Below are positions 23,992 through 34,800 of a DNA stretch of 64,000 nucleotides, piece after piece. The stretch lies in assembly GCF_003073045.1 (NCBI RefSeq), contig NC_037598.1:25171822-25235821 (forward strand), in the 5' to 3' direction. Source of the stretch: Pomacea canaliculata (Eukaryota > Mollusca > Gastropoda > Architaenioglossa > Ampullariidae). The first letter of the stretch is position 1. Every line of letters starts with the position of its first letter. The notes below the pieces were generated by a model that worked only from the letters and a program-made list of their open reading frames with translations, was not told the origin of the DNA and ran no database searches. A program made the translations under genes and the position numbers.

Positions 23992-26692
23992 ATGACGACG
24001 AAAGCAAAGTTAGTCTTTTTCCACGTACTGACGTCACTTCCTGCGTTCTACACCATGAGCCTGGATGCAAACGTCACAGCTGGCCACGCCGTGTCGTCAT
24101 CGCTAGAGCCAAGCGTAGGCGGTGTGGAGATGAGGAAGTTACGTCACATGGAGGCGGAGCTCGAGGTGTTGAGGAGGACAGTGACGGAGCTCAAAGCTGG
24201 CGGGCAGTGTGGGTCACAAAGGTCAGTGTGGGTCACAAAGGTCAATGTGTAACACGAACGTCAGTGGGAACGTGGAGGGAATGAGAGAGAGGGAGAGACG
24301 AACAGAGAAAGAGAGAACTAGAGAAGGACATACAAAAATGAGAGAAGATATAGCAAATGTAAAAGAGCGATATCATAAAGCAAAAAAGAAAAACAGTAAA
24401 AACAAAACCGAATGAAAACAAACGGTCAGAAGGAAGAGTAACAAAAGAAAGAGAAAGGAACACAAAAAATAGAGAGAAATAAAAGGTAATAGCGAAGAAA
24501 GAAGGAAAAAAGAAAGAGAAAAGAACGTCTGTAAAGGTTAGCTTGTATTCCAGTTAGACAAAAAGTATCCTTGAGCGAACTTTATTTTCTCTAATTTGAG
24601 ATACAATATTTGAAAAGAACATTCAAAAAAATGTTGTATTTATTTCCCAGTCTTCCTCTGACATTGAGATATTGTGTATTCGACCAGCTGATGACAGGTA
24701 ACAGATGTTAGAATAGGTGTGTGTGTGTGTGTGTCCGTGTGTGTGGATGTGTGCAGTTGTATGTACAGACTTTAAATCTTAGTATCTTTCTCTGTGTGAT
24801 GTGGATTTTTAAATATATAATTTCTTATGTAATTCATACCTTTGGTCTCTGTGTTCTAGTTGTCTCTAACGCAATTTAAAATCTTGGTCTCTGTGTGTCT
24901 GTGGATGTATTAGATATTCTAACGTATTTTACAATTTTTAAAATATTATATATATATATAACAGCGTTCATCAGCTTCAGCCTTAAAGACCAACCTGAAC
25001 GGTTTTGATTTTCTAGAGATATCAGTAGATGTAGGCGATATAAATATAGTAGATATAAATATAACCTATTTCAGCCTCCACAACCCATCCGTTAATTAAT
25101 TGTCCGCTAACAAAGTACGCTCATTCTCTCTCTCTGATTGGTGTTGACAGCTGGCAATGAGGTGAATGGTGTACTAATGTGACGTAGTACACTGTAATCA
25201 GGTGGGAATCGCTGAAATGTACAGATTACCTTCATATCAACTATCTCTACTGATATCTGAACAAAACACAAACCATTCAGGTTGTTCATTAAATGACTTT
25301 GCTGTGATTTCAGTCCGCATGGAGACCAGTTAAAGGAGCTGATGAGCGAAATACAAGGTCTCCGTTCACAGTTTCAAGCCCTACAAATGCGAAGAGAGTT
25401 ATCTGCCCTTCGCTCTGACATGCTGCAAGCCAAATCTTTGTTAGCAGACGCCGGAAGTAGACGGGACGACCTGCCAGGAGAAGATGCCAGTAAGCAGGGC
25501 TCAGATTTTGCAGGCAGAACAGTGGAAGCTGGTGTTGTCCAGAACATTCCATCCATCTTGAGCTCAGGTATGTCGCCTGCAGACTTTCTTCTGTCGCTTA
25601 TTTTTAGCAACGCGGGTTATGTTGTCTGGTAAAATCACAATTGAAGTCAAAATTGTCCTTTGTCATCTTCACAATACTTGTCAACTGGTCCCCAGCTATC
25701 ACCATATCTTCTACGCTAGTTCCTGTCACGTGCGTGTGAGGACATTGTGGACACTGCGTCATCACATACGTCATAACCTGTGGAGGTCTTTAGTAAACTT
25801 TAACTCTAGGTTATCTTTAACTCTAGTCTAACTCTAGTTGATCTTTAACTCTACTTTCTGTCTACAGGATCCGTGTATGAACGCTGTGGTCACGGAGGAT
25901 GCCCTAATGATACAGAAATGGTTTATACAGGTAAATATTGGGACCTCACGTGTTCGTGTGCACAAGGAGTGGCTGGCTGGCTGCTTTGTCGGGAAAGTGC
26001 TTCTGCCTGTAGGTCACTTTGCATTGAGGATAGAGGGAGGAGGAAGGATGCCTGAATACTTTACGGTTGCTTTTGTTTCTTCGTTGCATAGTCAACTGTA
26101 GGTTAATCTTTAATATTTTCACACAGAACAGTAAGCTTACCTTCACGTAGGTAGATGCACTCTACAAAGTACAGTAATAGTTGCACAGTTTTACCATGCT
26201 TACTCCTCCCTATTACCGTCTTGTCTCTTGTTCCAAGGGATCATCGGTGGTTCTAGTCATGACCAGACCGGAGCAGCTGCCAACGCCCTGTGTCTGCCCT
26301 TGGAGCCTGTGTTAGTAAACAACCCGGGCACACCCCACGTGACACTCATCGTAGGAGCAGAGTTAGAAGTGACCCCTCTCGCCCAGCACGATCTTGACCC
26401 CCTGTGTGCCGTGTGTCGCACCCCACGACCCACCGTCGTCATGGTGCCCGCTGCCAACGCTTGCCAGCTCGGGTGGACGCTGGAGTACTCCGGGTACCTT
26501 ATGGCAGGACACAACACTCACCCGGGAGCCTCACAGTTCATCTGCATCGACAAGCAGCAGCAGACGCGCATGGCGTCGGACAAGAACGAGAACGGCAGAC
26601 TGTTCTATTACTCCACTGGTATTTGCGGTAGTCTCCCTTGCCCACCTTACCAAGCTGGAAAAGTGTTTCCTTGTGTCGTCTGCTCCAAGTGA
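23992..26692 (+). CDS. Short-chain collagen C4-like domain protein, copy A (4 exons)
   Basis: Exons are 23992-24221, 25314-25567, 25868-25930 and 26238-26692. All introns are GT-AG, phases agree (2, 1, 1), and the total is 333 residues. Residues 6-25 are hydrophobic and suit a signal peptide or anchor. Residues about 40-140 are Leu/Glu-rich and heptad-like, as in a coiled coil. Exons 3-4 carry the Cys-rich domain of proteins annotated 'short-chain collagen C4-like': VYERCGHGGCP, ANALCLP, DPLCAVCR, GWTLEYSGYLMAGH, FICID and CGSLPCPPY with a C-terminal CVVC. No Gly-X-Y repeat is present despite the family name. The likely role is an extracellular, oligomerising structural or mucus protein (inference). 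An in-frame ATG at 23983 would add three residues; 23992 is the ATG conserved in copy B. Two tandem GGTCACAAAG|GTCA donors sit at the end of exon 1. Confidence 0.85.
25107..25200 (+). repeat. Half copy of the GTGACGTAGTACACTG repeat family
   Basis: Inside intron 1 of the collagen C4-like gene. It starts with CTCTCTGATTGGTGTTGAC and ends with one GTGACGTAGTACACTGT unit. It matches one arm of the palindrome at 57217-57503 and the blocks at 29885 and 60855. Confidence 0.7.
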
Positions 26693-26884
26693 AGACGATA
26701 ACGGCGACGAACATCAACTACAGTTATGATGATTACATTCTTGGAGCGAGTGGATCATAAAAAACTGCAGAAATGTAATACTTCTTGTTATGTGCACTCT
26801 CAGCAAAGAGCATAATTGTAACTGCAATTATCTATTCTTTCTCCCAATGTTTCATATACTTCTTGCAATTACACAGAAATAACA

Positions 26885-26896
26885 AATAAAAATAAA
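26885..26896 (+). terminator. Poly(A) signals of collagen C4-like copy A
   Basis: Two consecutive AATAAA hexamers lie about 195 bases after the stop codon. One is preserved at the matching place in copy B. Confidence 0.6.
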
Positions 26897-26899
26897 TGT

Positions 26900-27727
26900 G
26901 TGCTGGTGTTCGTTTATGTACGCGATTGTGTACGTGCATGCTACGTGTTATCTAAAAATATAAACACACTATTTTGTGTTCAACCTAGCCTGAAATCATT
27001 TCTTTGTGCTACAAATGTATCCTGCTCACCTAGGGGATAACATCTAACATGAATTTCTTTATTATACGCGTCTTACATTCTTCATACTGTAATAAATATC
27101 AAAGTGCTTTCCCACAATGTAGCAAAACATAATACAGTTTATTATGTGGACATATTCCTTGACAAAAACTATTGTTTTCTCAGATTTTAACAAATTTATT
27201 CAGATAAATCTCAGTCTTAAACTAAGATTTATCCAATTTATTATTCACTCAGTCGTCCCGTGACCGCCACCTGTGGTTGGGTGGATCACATGGATAGACC
27301 GCCACCTGTTGTTAGGGGAATCACATGGATTTCAAAGATCGTATTAAGTTGCATCGAAAAATGTGAAGGCGAAAAGCGGTCAAAGGGAAAGAATTCAAAA
27401 TCACAACGATGGTCTAGTCGGACTGAGTTTCTTCCCCTGTTTATTCATTGCCTTACTGTTTACCGTATTTGAGAATTCCAAGCATGTTTTTTTGTTATCA
27501 GTACAGTAACAAACTACAGCACGAGAACTTTTAAAGCATTAGCCTCTCCTTCTTTCAGGTTTTTGTGGACTGTGACCGCTTGAGTTTATTTACTTTATTT
27601 ATTTCTCTACGTACATCCCTCTATTCTTATCATTCTCCACTACACTCTACTCAGTTCGTCTGTTTAGTACATGTTTTCTCATCAGTATGTGTCTGTGAAC
27701 CTACAGTAATACTTATCTACTTATCTA
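26900..27727. other. 3' flank, no gene recognised
   Basis: AT-rich sequence shared almost unchanged with 59250-60090 in segment B. I see nothing else. Confidence 0.5.
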
Positions 27728-29135
27728 GCGTGAGCATAGCATGAGCATAGCTTGAGCATTGCCTGAGCATAGCTGAGCATCACGATAGCACAGGCTGAGC
27801 ACACACTGAGCATAGCGTGGGCATAGCCTGTGCATTCAATTCAGTTCAATTCAATTTAACTTTATTATCTCACTAGGAGATAGCCTGAGCATCACCGTAG
27901 CACAGGCTGAGCATAGCGTGAGCAAAGCTTGAGGATAGCCAGAGCATAGCTTAAGCGTCACCATAGCACAGGCTGAGCATAGCGTAAGCATAGACTGAGC
28001 ATAGCCGGAGCATAGCTTGAGCATAGCCTGAGCATCACCATAGCACAGGCTGAGCATAGCCTGAGCATAGCTGAGCATCACGATAGCACAGGCTGAGCAT
28101 AGCGTGAGCATAGCCTTAGCAAATCCTGAGCATCACCATAGCACAAGCTGACCATAGCGTAAGCATAGCGTGAGCATAGACTGAGCATAGCCGGAGCATA
28201 GCTTGAGCATAGCTTTAGCATTGAGTGAGCACAGCCTGAGCACAGCCTGAGCATCACCATAGCACAGGCTGAGCATAGCGTGAGTAAAGCGTGAGGATAG
28301 CCTTAGCATAGCCTGAGCATAGCCTGAGCATAGCTGCAGCATAGCCTGAGCATAGCCTGAGCATTGTCTGAGCATCACCATAGCACAGGCTAAGCATAGC
28401 GTGAGCATAGTATGAGCATAGCCTGAACATAGCTAGAGCATAGCTTGAGCATAGCATGAGCATAGCCTGAGCATAGCTTGAGCATAGCCTTAGCGTCACG
28501 ATAGCAAGGCTGAGCAGAGCGGGAGCATAGCGTGAGCATAGCCTTAGCATAGCTTGAGCATTGCCTGAGCATAGCTGAGCATCACGATAGCACAGGCTGA
28601 GCATAGCGTGAGCATAACCTTAGCATAGCCTGAGCATCACCATAGCACAGGCTGAGCATAGCGTGAGCATACCCTTAGCATAGCCTGAGCATCACCATAG
28701 CAGAGTCTGAGCATAGCGTAAGCATATCCTTAGCATAGCTTGAGCATAGCTGGAGCATAGCTTAAGCAAAGCGTGAGCATAGCCTAAGCATAGCATGAGC
28801 ATAGCCTGAGCATAGCATGAGCATCCCCCTAGCACAGGCTGAGCATAGCTGGAGCATGGCTTGAGTGTCTCGTGACCATAGCCTGAGCATTGCCAGAGCG
28901 TAGCCTGGGCATCACCATAGCACAGGCTGAGCATAGCGTGAGCATAGCGTGAGCATAGCTGGGGCATAGCTGGAGCATAGGTTGAGCATAGCTTGAGCAT
29001 AGCCTGTGCATCACCATAGCACAGGCTGAGCATAGCGTGAGCATAGCCTTAGCATAGCCTGAGCATAGCTGGAGCATAGCTTGAGTATAGCGTGAGCATA
29101 GACTGAGCATAGCTTGAGCATCACTATAGCACAGG
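27728..29135. repeat. 11-bp satellite array (TGAGCATAGCC units)
   Basis: About 1.4 kb of degenerate TGAGCATAGCC-type units with interspersed longer patterns such as GCATCACCATAGCACAGGC. Because 11 is not a multiple of 3, all three minus-strand frames stay open for long stretches and each translates into an 11-residue repeat. These frames are a by-product of the repeat and not genes. Segment B lacks the array entirely. About 50 bases of unrelated AT-rich sequence interrupt it near 27834-27885. Confidence 0.95.
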
Positions 29136-29884
29136 AACCTCACTGGACCTAGTCATCGTGCATTAAGGTCAAAAGGTTCTGCTTTTAGAACAAGTTGATG
29201 AGTGAGTGAGATGCATTGTGACCGTTAATTGTTCTTGCTGGGCGGTTTGCAGCTGGGTTCTGTGAAATGACTATAAGACTGTAACACTAACAGCACTTGT
29301 TTTGAGGAAGTGAGTCACAATTAATCTCTAATTATAAAAAGCTTTCGCTTCTATGTCGGCCACTCACTCGCTATTGAATCATTTAAACATGCTTTAGACA
29401 CACGGCTTTTCCATGAGCGTTATTTCAACACAGCTTGACATTATGACAGTTTTATGCGCGCGTGCGCGCGCGCACACACACACTGTCATATCACACAAGC
29501 AGCTGTCTCATTAATGGACTTTACGAACGCACCCATTGTCAACCATGTGTTTCTAAGGACAAGCTGAGCCTGTATAATCTAGGAAGTTGCATCAGTCGCT
29601 CCGCTTCTCCTGTTTCGACACCTTTGGTTGATTCTGTAAGACCACCAGGCTAAAGCCACGCAGGTGTGGAGCTGACTCTTCTGCACTGGGGTGTTGTGTG
29701 TCAGTTGACGACAATCGTGCGATGCACGCGAACCAAGAGCTCATCCCTCATTCCGCATGCGTCCCGAGTGGCGATGAGATCAGGTCCTCGCTACAACGCG
29801 GGATGGAGGAGATGATAAAGACAGGTGAAGAAACAAGAAATAGATGACAACGCTATGCAACCGACAATGAGTGTGTGTGTGTGT

Positions 29885-30027
29885 CGTTCTATCTCTCTGA
29901 TTGGTGATTAACGTTGGCAATGCTGGGAATGGCGCACCAACGTGACGTAGTACACTGTTAGCGTGACGTAGTACACTGTTAGCGTGACGTAGTACACTGT
30001 TACCGTGACGTAGTACACTGTTACCCG
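29885..30027 (+). repeat. MITE-like half element with four 21-bp repeats
   Basis: A CTCTCTGATTGGTG leader and a GGCAATGCTGGGAATGGCGCACC body are followed by four copies of the 21-bp unit GTGACGTAGTACACTGTTAGC. The matching block in segment B (60855-61031) has six units. Confidence 0.8.
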
Positions 30028-31224
30028 AGCTCGTTGATCGCAAGTGCCAATCGTAGAGGATAATGAATTAACGAAAGGGTTATGGACACGTGAAAATTTA
30101 CAGGTTAGTTTTATACCGCCTATATTTACTAATATCTGAAAAAAGCAAACAATTCAATTTGTTTTTTAAGGATTGATTACTTATGTGACCTCCGTCTGGG
30201 CCCATAAGCAAATTAACGAGTCCACATCATCGTTCATCTCTTTAAGGATATAATAAAATGCAGTAAAAGTATAGACAAAGTCAGGTCAGTAGATACCACC
30301 TCCGACAGGTCCCACTACCATTAACAGAGAAAGCGCTACATTCTATGATCTGGTAGTCATATAGTAAGAAATGTTTTTATCATTTTGAACAGTTTGAAGC
30401 TGCTAAATCCTTTGTTTATGCAGGGTTAGCGATGAAAACATTTTCGATTAATGAACGGGAAAAAAAGAAAGAAAGAAATCTTTAAATAGTTTTATTACAC
30501 AATGCGTACTACCAAAACAAATGACTAGCACCACATGCATTGCTAATGTCTTTAACAGAGATGACCAACATTTTAAAAACATAATAAAACCATTACTATC
30601 ATTGGTGATAAACATCACTGATATTACTAACATAACTGACCTTTAAGTTCATCGCCTAATTTTATATTTAAATGCATTAGAACTCAAAGCTACCTTGCTT
30701 GTAATAATTTTAATAAGTAATTTTAATTTTAATAATTGTTATATTATTAGCTTAAGAATATAATCATCATTAGCTCTTTATTAGTAGTAATGCAGCTCTG
30801 AGCCTGAATGCAATAAAAAGCTAATTAAATAAAATATTGAAGAAAACTCTCCTGAGGCGAATTGTGGCCAATGTACTCCAAGATCCTGTGCCAAGTTACA
30901 AAGTGGAACCATTCCTCTGAATGGATACCTCCACATTACAAATAGACATCATCATCATCATCATTCCTCACTAATGAAAGTTCTGCTCGAAAAGGGACGC
31001 GACTCGACTGACATATTCTTTGACCTCACACAATTCACGGAACATCGAGTACAAGAATCAGAAAGTCCTTAAGACGGGGAATAATATTTTAAACAAGCGC
31101 CATCTTTAGAATTGTAAGTAAAGGTATGATAGACCACACTCCAAACATGAAGACTACATAGTCGTCAGAACTTTACAGCTTCCGGTGAGATGATTGTCAT
31201 AAGATGACTGTTCTAATTAGCCCT

Positions 31225-31283
<59 letters not shown>
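31225..31283. repeat. (TTG)n microsatellite
   Basis: About 19 TTG units, read directly. A shorter version is at 62119-62171. Confidence 0.95.
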
Positions 31284-32380
31284 AATAAAGACAGAGAAAG
31301 GTAGGTAACAGCATTTTACTATAGCTGCTGGGGGATTGGGGACCTTTGATGCATGAAGAAAATAAGATGAAAGGGGTTAGGGTTAGGGGAGGTAAGAGAA
31401 GATCATCGTCGGTTACTGTGGTTGGTTCCTTTCTTCCAGCTGTTATTGTCTTCTCTTCAGAAAGCAGAGAACTGCCGAGTCCATGAGAGTGGCACACTGT
31501 ACTGACTGATCAATCCCTGTTCGAGGTTTCTCATGTTGTAGGCTGGCATTTAGTTTGTGTTATTATATTTATTGGCAATATCCAATAGAGCAACGAAAAC
31601 TTGGTCGTCTGTGTTAAGAATCTCAGTTATCCTCTCTTGTATTTCTTTGCTTGATGAAATCCATTGATTTGTTTGTTGGTTTATTCCTGCGTTTATTCCT
31701 AGAGCACTCTCAACTGAGATGTTTTTGACACTGCATGCTCGGATAAACTTTGTCTAACCGAAGACTTTCCCTCTTTCACAGACTTTGAGGTGTGATAGAA
31801 TAACTATATATTTAAGATGACTGAAAAATGGAACAAATCTGTGCTAAGAAGGTGTACACATATCTTTGGATATGATTGCTATTGTCTCTGTGTGTGTGTG
31901 TTTTGTGTTGTGTGTGTGTGTGCTTGTAGTTGATCGCGTTATTTGTTGTTACTATTATATTATTTGTTTCAAGTAATCACATTGAATCCTACGCGAGGAT
32001 TACTAGCAAATTACCAGCCTACTTCACTTAATCATTATTCACTAAACACTAGCACTCCTAAAAACAAAACAAACAAACATACACAGTTGAAGTCTGGATG
32101 ACGAGCATCTCCCAGAACCATTTGCCAGACATCTGACCCCCCATCAAACTATTTGTTAATTTAATTCTACTGTAGAAGTTACTGTTACATGACCGTTACA
32201 TCGCTGTAGCCGGCAAAACGTTTGTGTCTTCATTTAATACATTAAGTGACCATGATGATGTCTTTCTGTCTTTGTGATACGAGACACATCTACTAAAAAC
32301 ATTTCACAAATATTGAGAACACTTCCTGTCTGTGGCGTTCTCTCACAATATACATGGCCTACCCCCTCCCTAACAGTGAG

Positions 32381-32420
<40 letters not shown>

Positions 32421-32421
32421 G
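32381..32421. repeat. (TGT)n microsatellite
   Basis: About 13 units. The segment B counterpart (62888-62942) is interrupted by GCT and GAT units. Confidence 0.95.
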
Positions 32422-32739
32422 ACTTGCTTCCTCTAGATCTTGTGTTGTATAATGTCAAACTGTATGCACCCTCAGACTCAATATTTGTACATCGCATCAT
32501 GAATGCCTCTCTGCCGTTTGTTGTTAACTTATTAAGAAAATTTTCAACACAATTATCTTTCATTGATTTTGGGTTTGTTTTTTTGCTGTGGTGAAAACAG
32601 TAGAAATCGAAAATTTATACATATTTTTGTATTTTTATATTTGTTTGAAAAGGTGATATTGGAAGACTTGTAAATTGTCTGCTGTAGTGTTCTACAAGGA
32701 ATGGCACTGTGATTTCATTTTCTATTTAAAAGGTATAGA

Positions 32740-32740
<1 letters not shown>

Positions 32741-32829
<89 letters not shown>
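32741..32829. repeat. (CA)44 microsatellite
   Basis: An uninterrupted CA run of about 44 units just beyond the poly(A) signal of the secreted-peptide gene. Segment B has only a few CA dinucleotides at the same place. Confidence 0.97.
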
Positions 32830-32831
<2 letters not shown>

Positions 32832-32866
32832 ATGAAATGAAACAGAGACAGGGAACATCTGACGTT

Positions 32867-32872
32867 TTTATT
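32867..32872 (-). terminator. Poly(A) signal of secreted-peptide gene A
   Basis: AATAAA on the minus strand about 230 bases after the stop codon. It is conserved at 63391-63396 in segment B. Confidence 0.55.
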
Positions 32873-33101
32873 ATCAAGATATTTTGAAAGAATCCCTGGC
32901 AGTATCATAGTGGATAAAAACAGTTCACTTTGTAGAAACAAATGTTTTAAGAGATTATTTTCTTGAACATCGTTCTTGCTTTTCGAGAAAAAAAAATAAG
33001 TAGAAAGAGCAGGAAAAAAATTACATCAATCAGCTGACTGAATTGTGGTGACCTCCACGACTAAGTCAGGTCGCTGGTGACGGCAAGGAAGTCTTCCTGG
33101 C

Positions 33102-34396
33102 CTAACGACGTTTACGGCCAAGTCGCGATCCACTAGGCGGAGCTGGCTTTACTGAAAGAGAGACCAAGAAAAATTTAGTGTATACAATTATTAACAATAA
33201 GCAATGAAATAAATTTAACAAGCAAATAATTGAATGAATGAATGAACAAAGAATAAAGCGGGAAAGGGAGATGAACTAGAAATATATTTTATTAACCCAT
33301 CATTTAGTTAGAAGATTTTGAAGGTGAAATATCTACAAGATATTTTAAAAAAATTATAGATAGTATATATGTATAAACAAAGTAGTGAATGACGTCAAAG
33401 TAATGACAAATGACGTCATGTATGAGGTCAACATTCTGAGGAAGCAGACGAGCGGCCATGTCTGTGTGAAGCTAAACACAAGAGACGACCGGTCAGACAT
33501 CGGCGGCAAGGTTGTGTCTACAGATAGTTCTCTAATTACATTATTACTTTGTTTACTTTTGATTGTTTTTGTGTTTGAAATTGTTTTTTATTTACGTATC
33601 ACAAAGTGCTTACCGATGACAGGGGCTTTCCTATCTCCTATTGAGAGAGAACGCTCAGACGGCATTGACCTTTCTGAAAGGAAAAACAGAAAAAGTGCAA
33701 AATAGTGTATCATATATAAAATGTTAACTCGAGAACACAGCCTCCCACACTCAGCGCTACTCTCAGCAAAGCTCGTACGGACACAAAGTTTACCGGACAA
33801 CTACACTCGCCACAGACAACAACTGGCCTCAGGACCGCTCATGTCCTCTCCACCAAAAATTGCATATTGAGTGATGAGAGACAGTATCTGTCTGCAGGTG
33901 TGCTGAATGTCTGAACAAATTATACTTTTCACTGTATGATGTCTCAACGGCACTTAGTGAACAAAATCTATCATCTTTAACGATAAAAACGATGAAAAAA
34001 TAATCATTCCTGATATCCTACAAATTATAATTATACACATAATTATAATGTTTTTATAGTTGGTTTAGCAATGAACAGAACGACATTGTTTTGTTTGCTT
34101 TTCTTTTTCTTGGTATGTTTCAGAAAAAAACATTGCTAAAAAGGTATTGCTATACTATCTGTTGCACTAAGTTCTTTAACATTCTTTTCTTTTCTGCGAA
34201 TACAGTTACACTCCGAGACCAGCGATTGCCTTGTGTCAGTACTTTTCACTTTCTTCAGCTGATTTATAAATTAAGTTTTACAGCTAATGATTGGGTAAAG
34301 CTGAAGTAAACACTCTTAGGTGGCTTTGAAATTGTAGTTTATGCATTTATTAAAATTTAGGTAATCTCTCCTGTTGCCTGCCACTCCGTAATGCAC

Positions 34397-34427
<31 letters not shown>

Positions 34428-34707
34428 GACCCAAAGAAAGCAAACATAATTAGAAACATTGCTTTTCTCGATAGCAAAATGTTTACTATGTTCTTTTGCT
34501 TTTATTTGCTTTCTATTTCTATCTTTCTTTTATTACTAGTAAAGAAGACATGTAGCTTTTAAGGTTCCTCATTCTAAAACTTTTTCGTTAAAGAAGTATG
34601 CTCATTACACTGGGTGTTATCAACTTACCCTTATACAAATCAAGAAACACGCACGTCCCCTCCCCCACGACGAGCAGGCCGACCAAAAGGATGAGAAGGA
34701 CTCGCAT
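33102..34707 (-). CDS. Small secreted peptide precursor, copy A (3 exons, hypervariable exon 2)
   Basis: I do not recognise this gene as a named family. Minus-strand exons are 34707-34629, 33673-33614 and 33151-33102, with GT-AG borders. Both introns are phase 1, which makes exon 2 symmetric. The precursor is about 62 residues. Exon 1 starts MRVLLILLVGLL, a textbook signal peptide, with one Cys near its end. Exon 2 (60 bases) has a dibasic RK. Exon 3 is Pro/Ser-rich and ends GRKRR followed by TAG, the pattern of a C-terminal amidation donor Gly plus basic cleavage site. Processing at RK and GRKRR would release a Pro-rich amidated peptide of about 15 residues (inference). A TATA box lies 87 bases upstream of the ATG and AATAAA follows the stop. 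It could be a neuropeptide, defence or gland/venom-type peptide; the sequence does not decide. Confidence 0.65.
34397..34427. repeat. (CAA)n microsatellite
   Basis: About ten CAA units inside intron 1 of the secreted-peptide gene. Confidence 0.9.
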
Positions 34708-34793
34708 GATGACTGGTCTGCAGGTTCAGATGAAGCAGGAGGCAATTCACCTACGAACAAGATGCAATGGGTCACTCACAGTCATCACTCTCA

Positions 34794-34800
34794 TTTTATA
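34794..34800 (-). promoter_or_regulatory. TATA box of secreted-peptide gene A
   Basis: TATAAAA on the minus strand. A start site 25-30 bases downstream would give a 5' UTR of about 60 bases before the ATG at 34707. The spacing is typical, but the start site itself is inferred. Confidence 0.55.

Larger units (their letters stand above)
30028..32740. other. Segment A intergenic stretch
   Basis: Shared with segment B. Contains a TTG array (31225-31283), a GTT array (32381-32421) and a GGGGTTAGGGTTAGGGG stretch near 31373. Near 30868-31110 it carries a disrupted version of the open frame seen at 61818-62015. No intact gene is seen. Confidence 0.5.
23610..33760. repeat. Segmental duplication, copy A
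   Basis: This block matches 56540-64000 in the same orientation: the collagen C4-like gene with its introns, the 3' flank, the 21-bp repeat block, the GTT arrays and the terminal exon of the secreted-peptide gene. Similarity is lower at the left edge and very high from exon 2 of the collagen C4-like gene onward. Copy A alone carries the 11-bp satellite (27728-29135), a longer intron 1 and a long CA array (32741-32829). Part of its right end (about 33150-33740) is present a third time, inverted, at about 55395-56077. Boundaries are by eye. Confidence 0.9.

Noticed and set aside
27851..29143. Several overlapping minus-strand frames of 60-116 codons with repeated MLxLCSGYAQA-like peptides
   Set aside because: They are a direct product of an 11-bp satellite without stops, open in all three frames. 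No start context, splice sites or non-repeat sequence support a gene.
31370..31390. TTAGGG-like telomeric motifs (also near 4163, 47445, 53260, 54975 and 62270)
   Set aside because: Only two or three units each, too short to be interstitial telomere blocks; noted only as motifs.
32675..32941. Poly-(Thr-His) and poly-(Val-Cys) frames
   Set aside because: Pure translation of the CA microsatellite.
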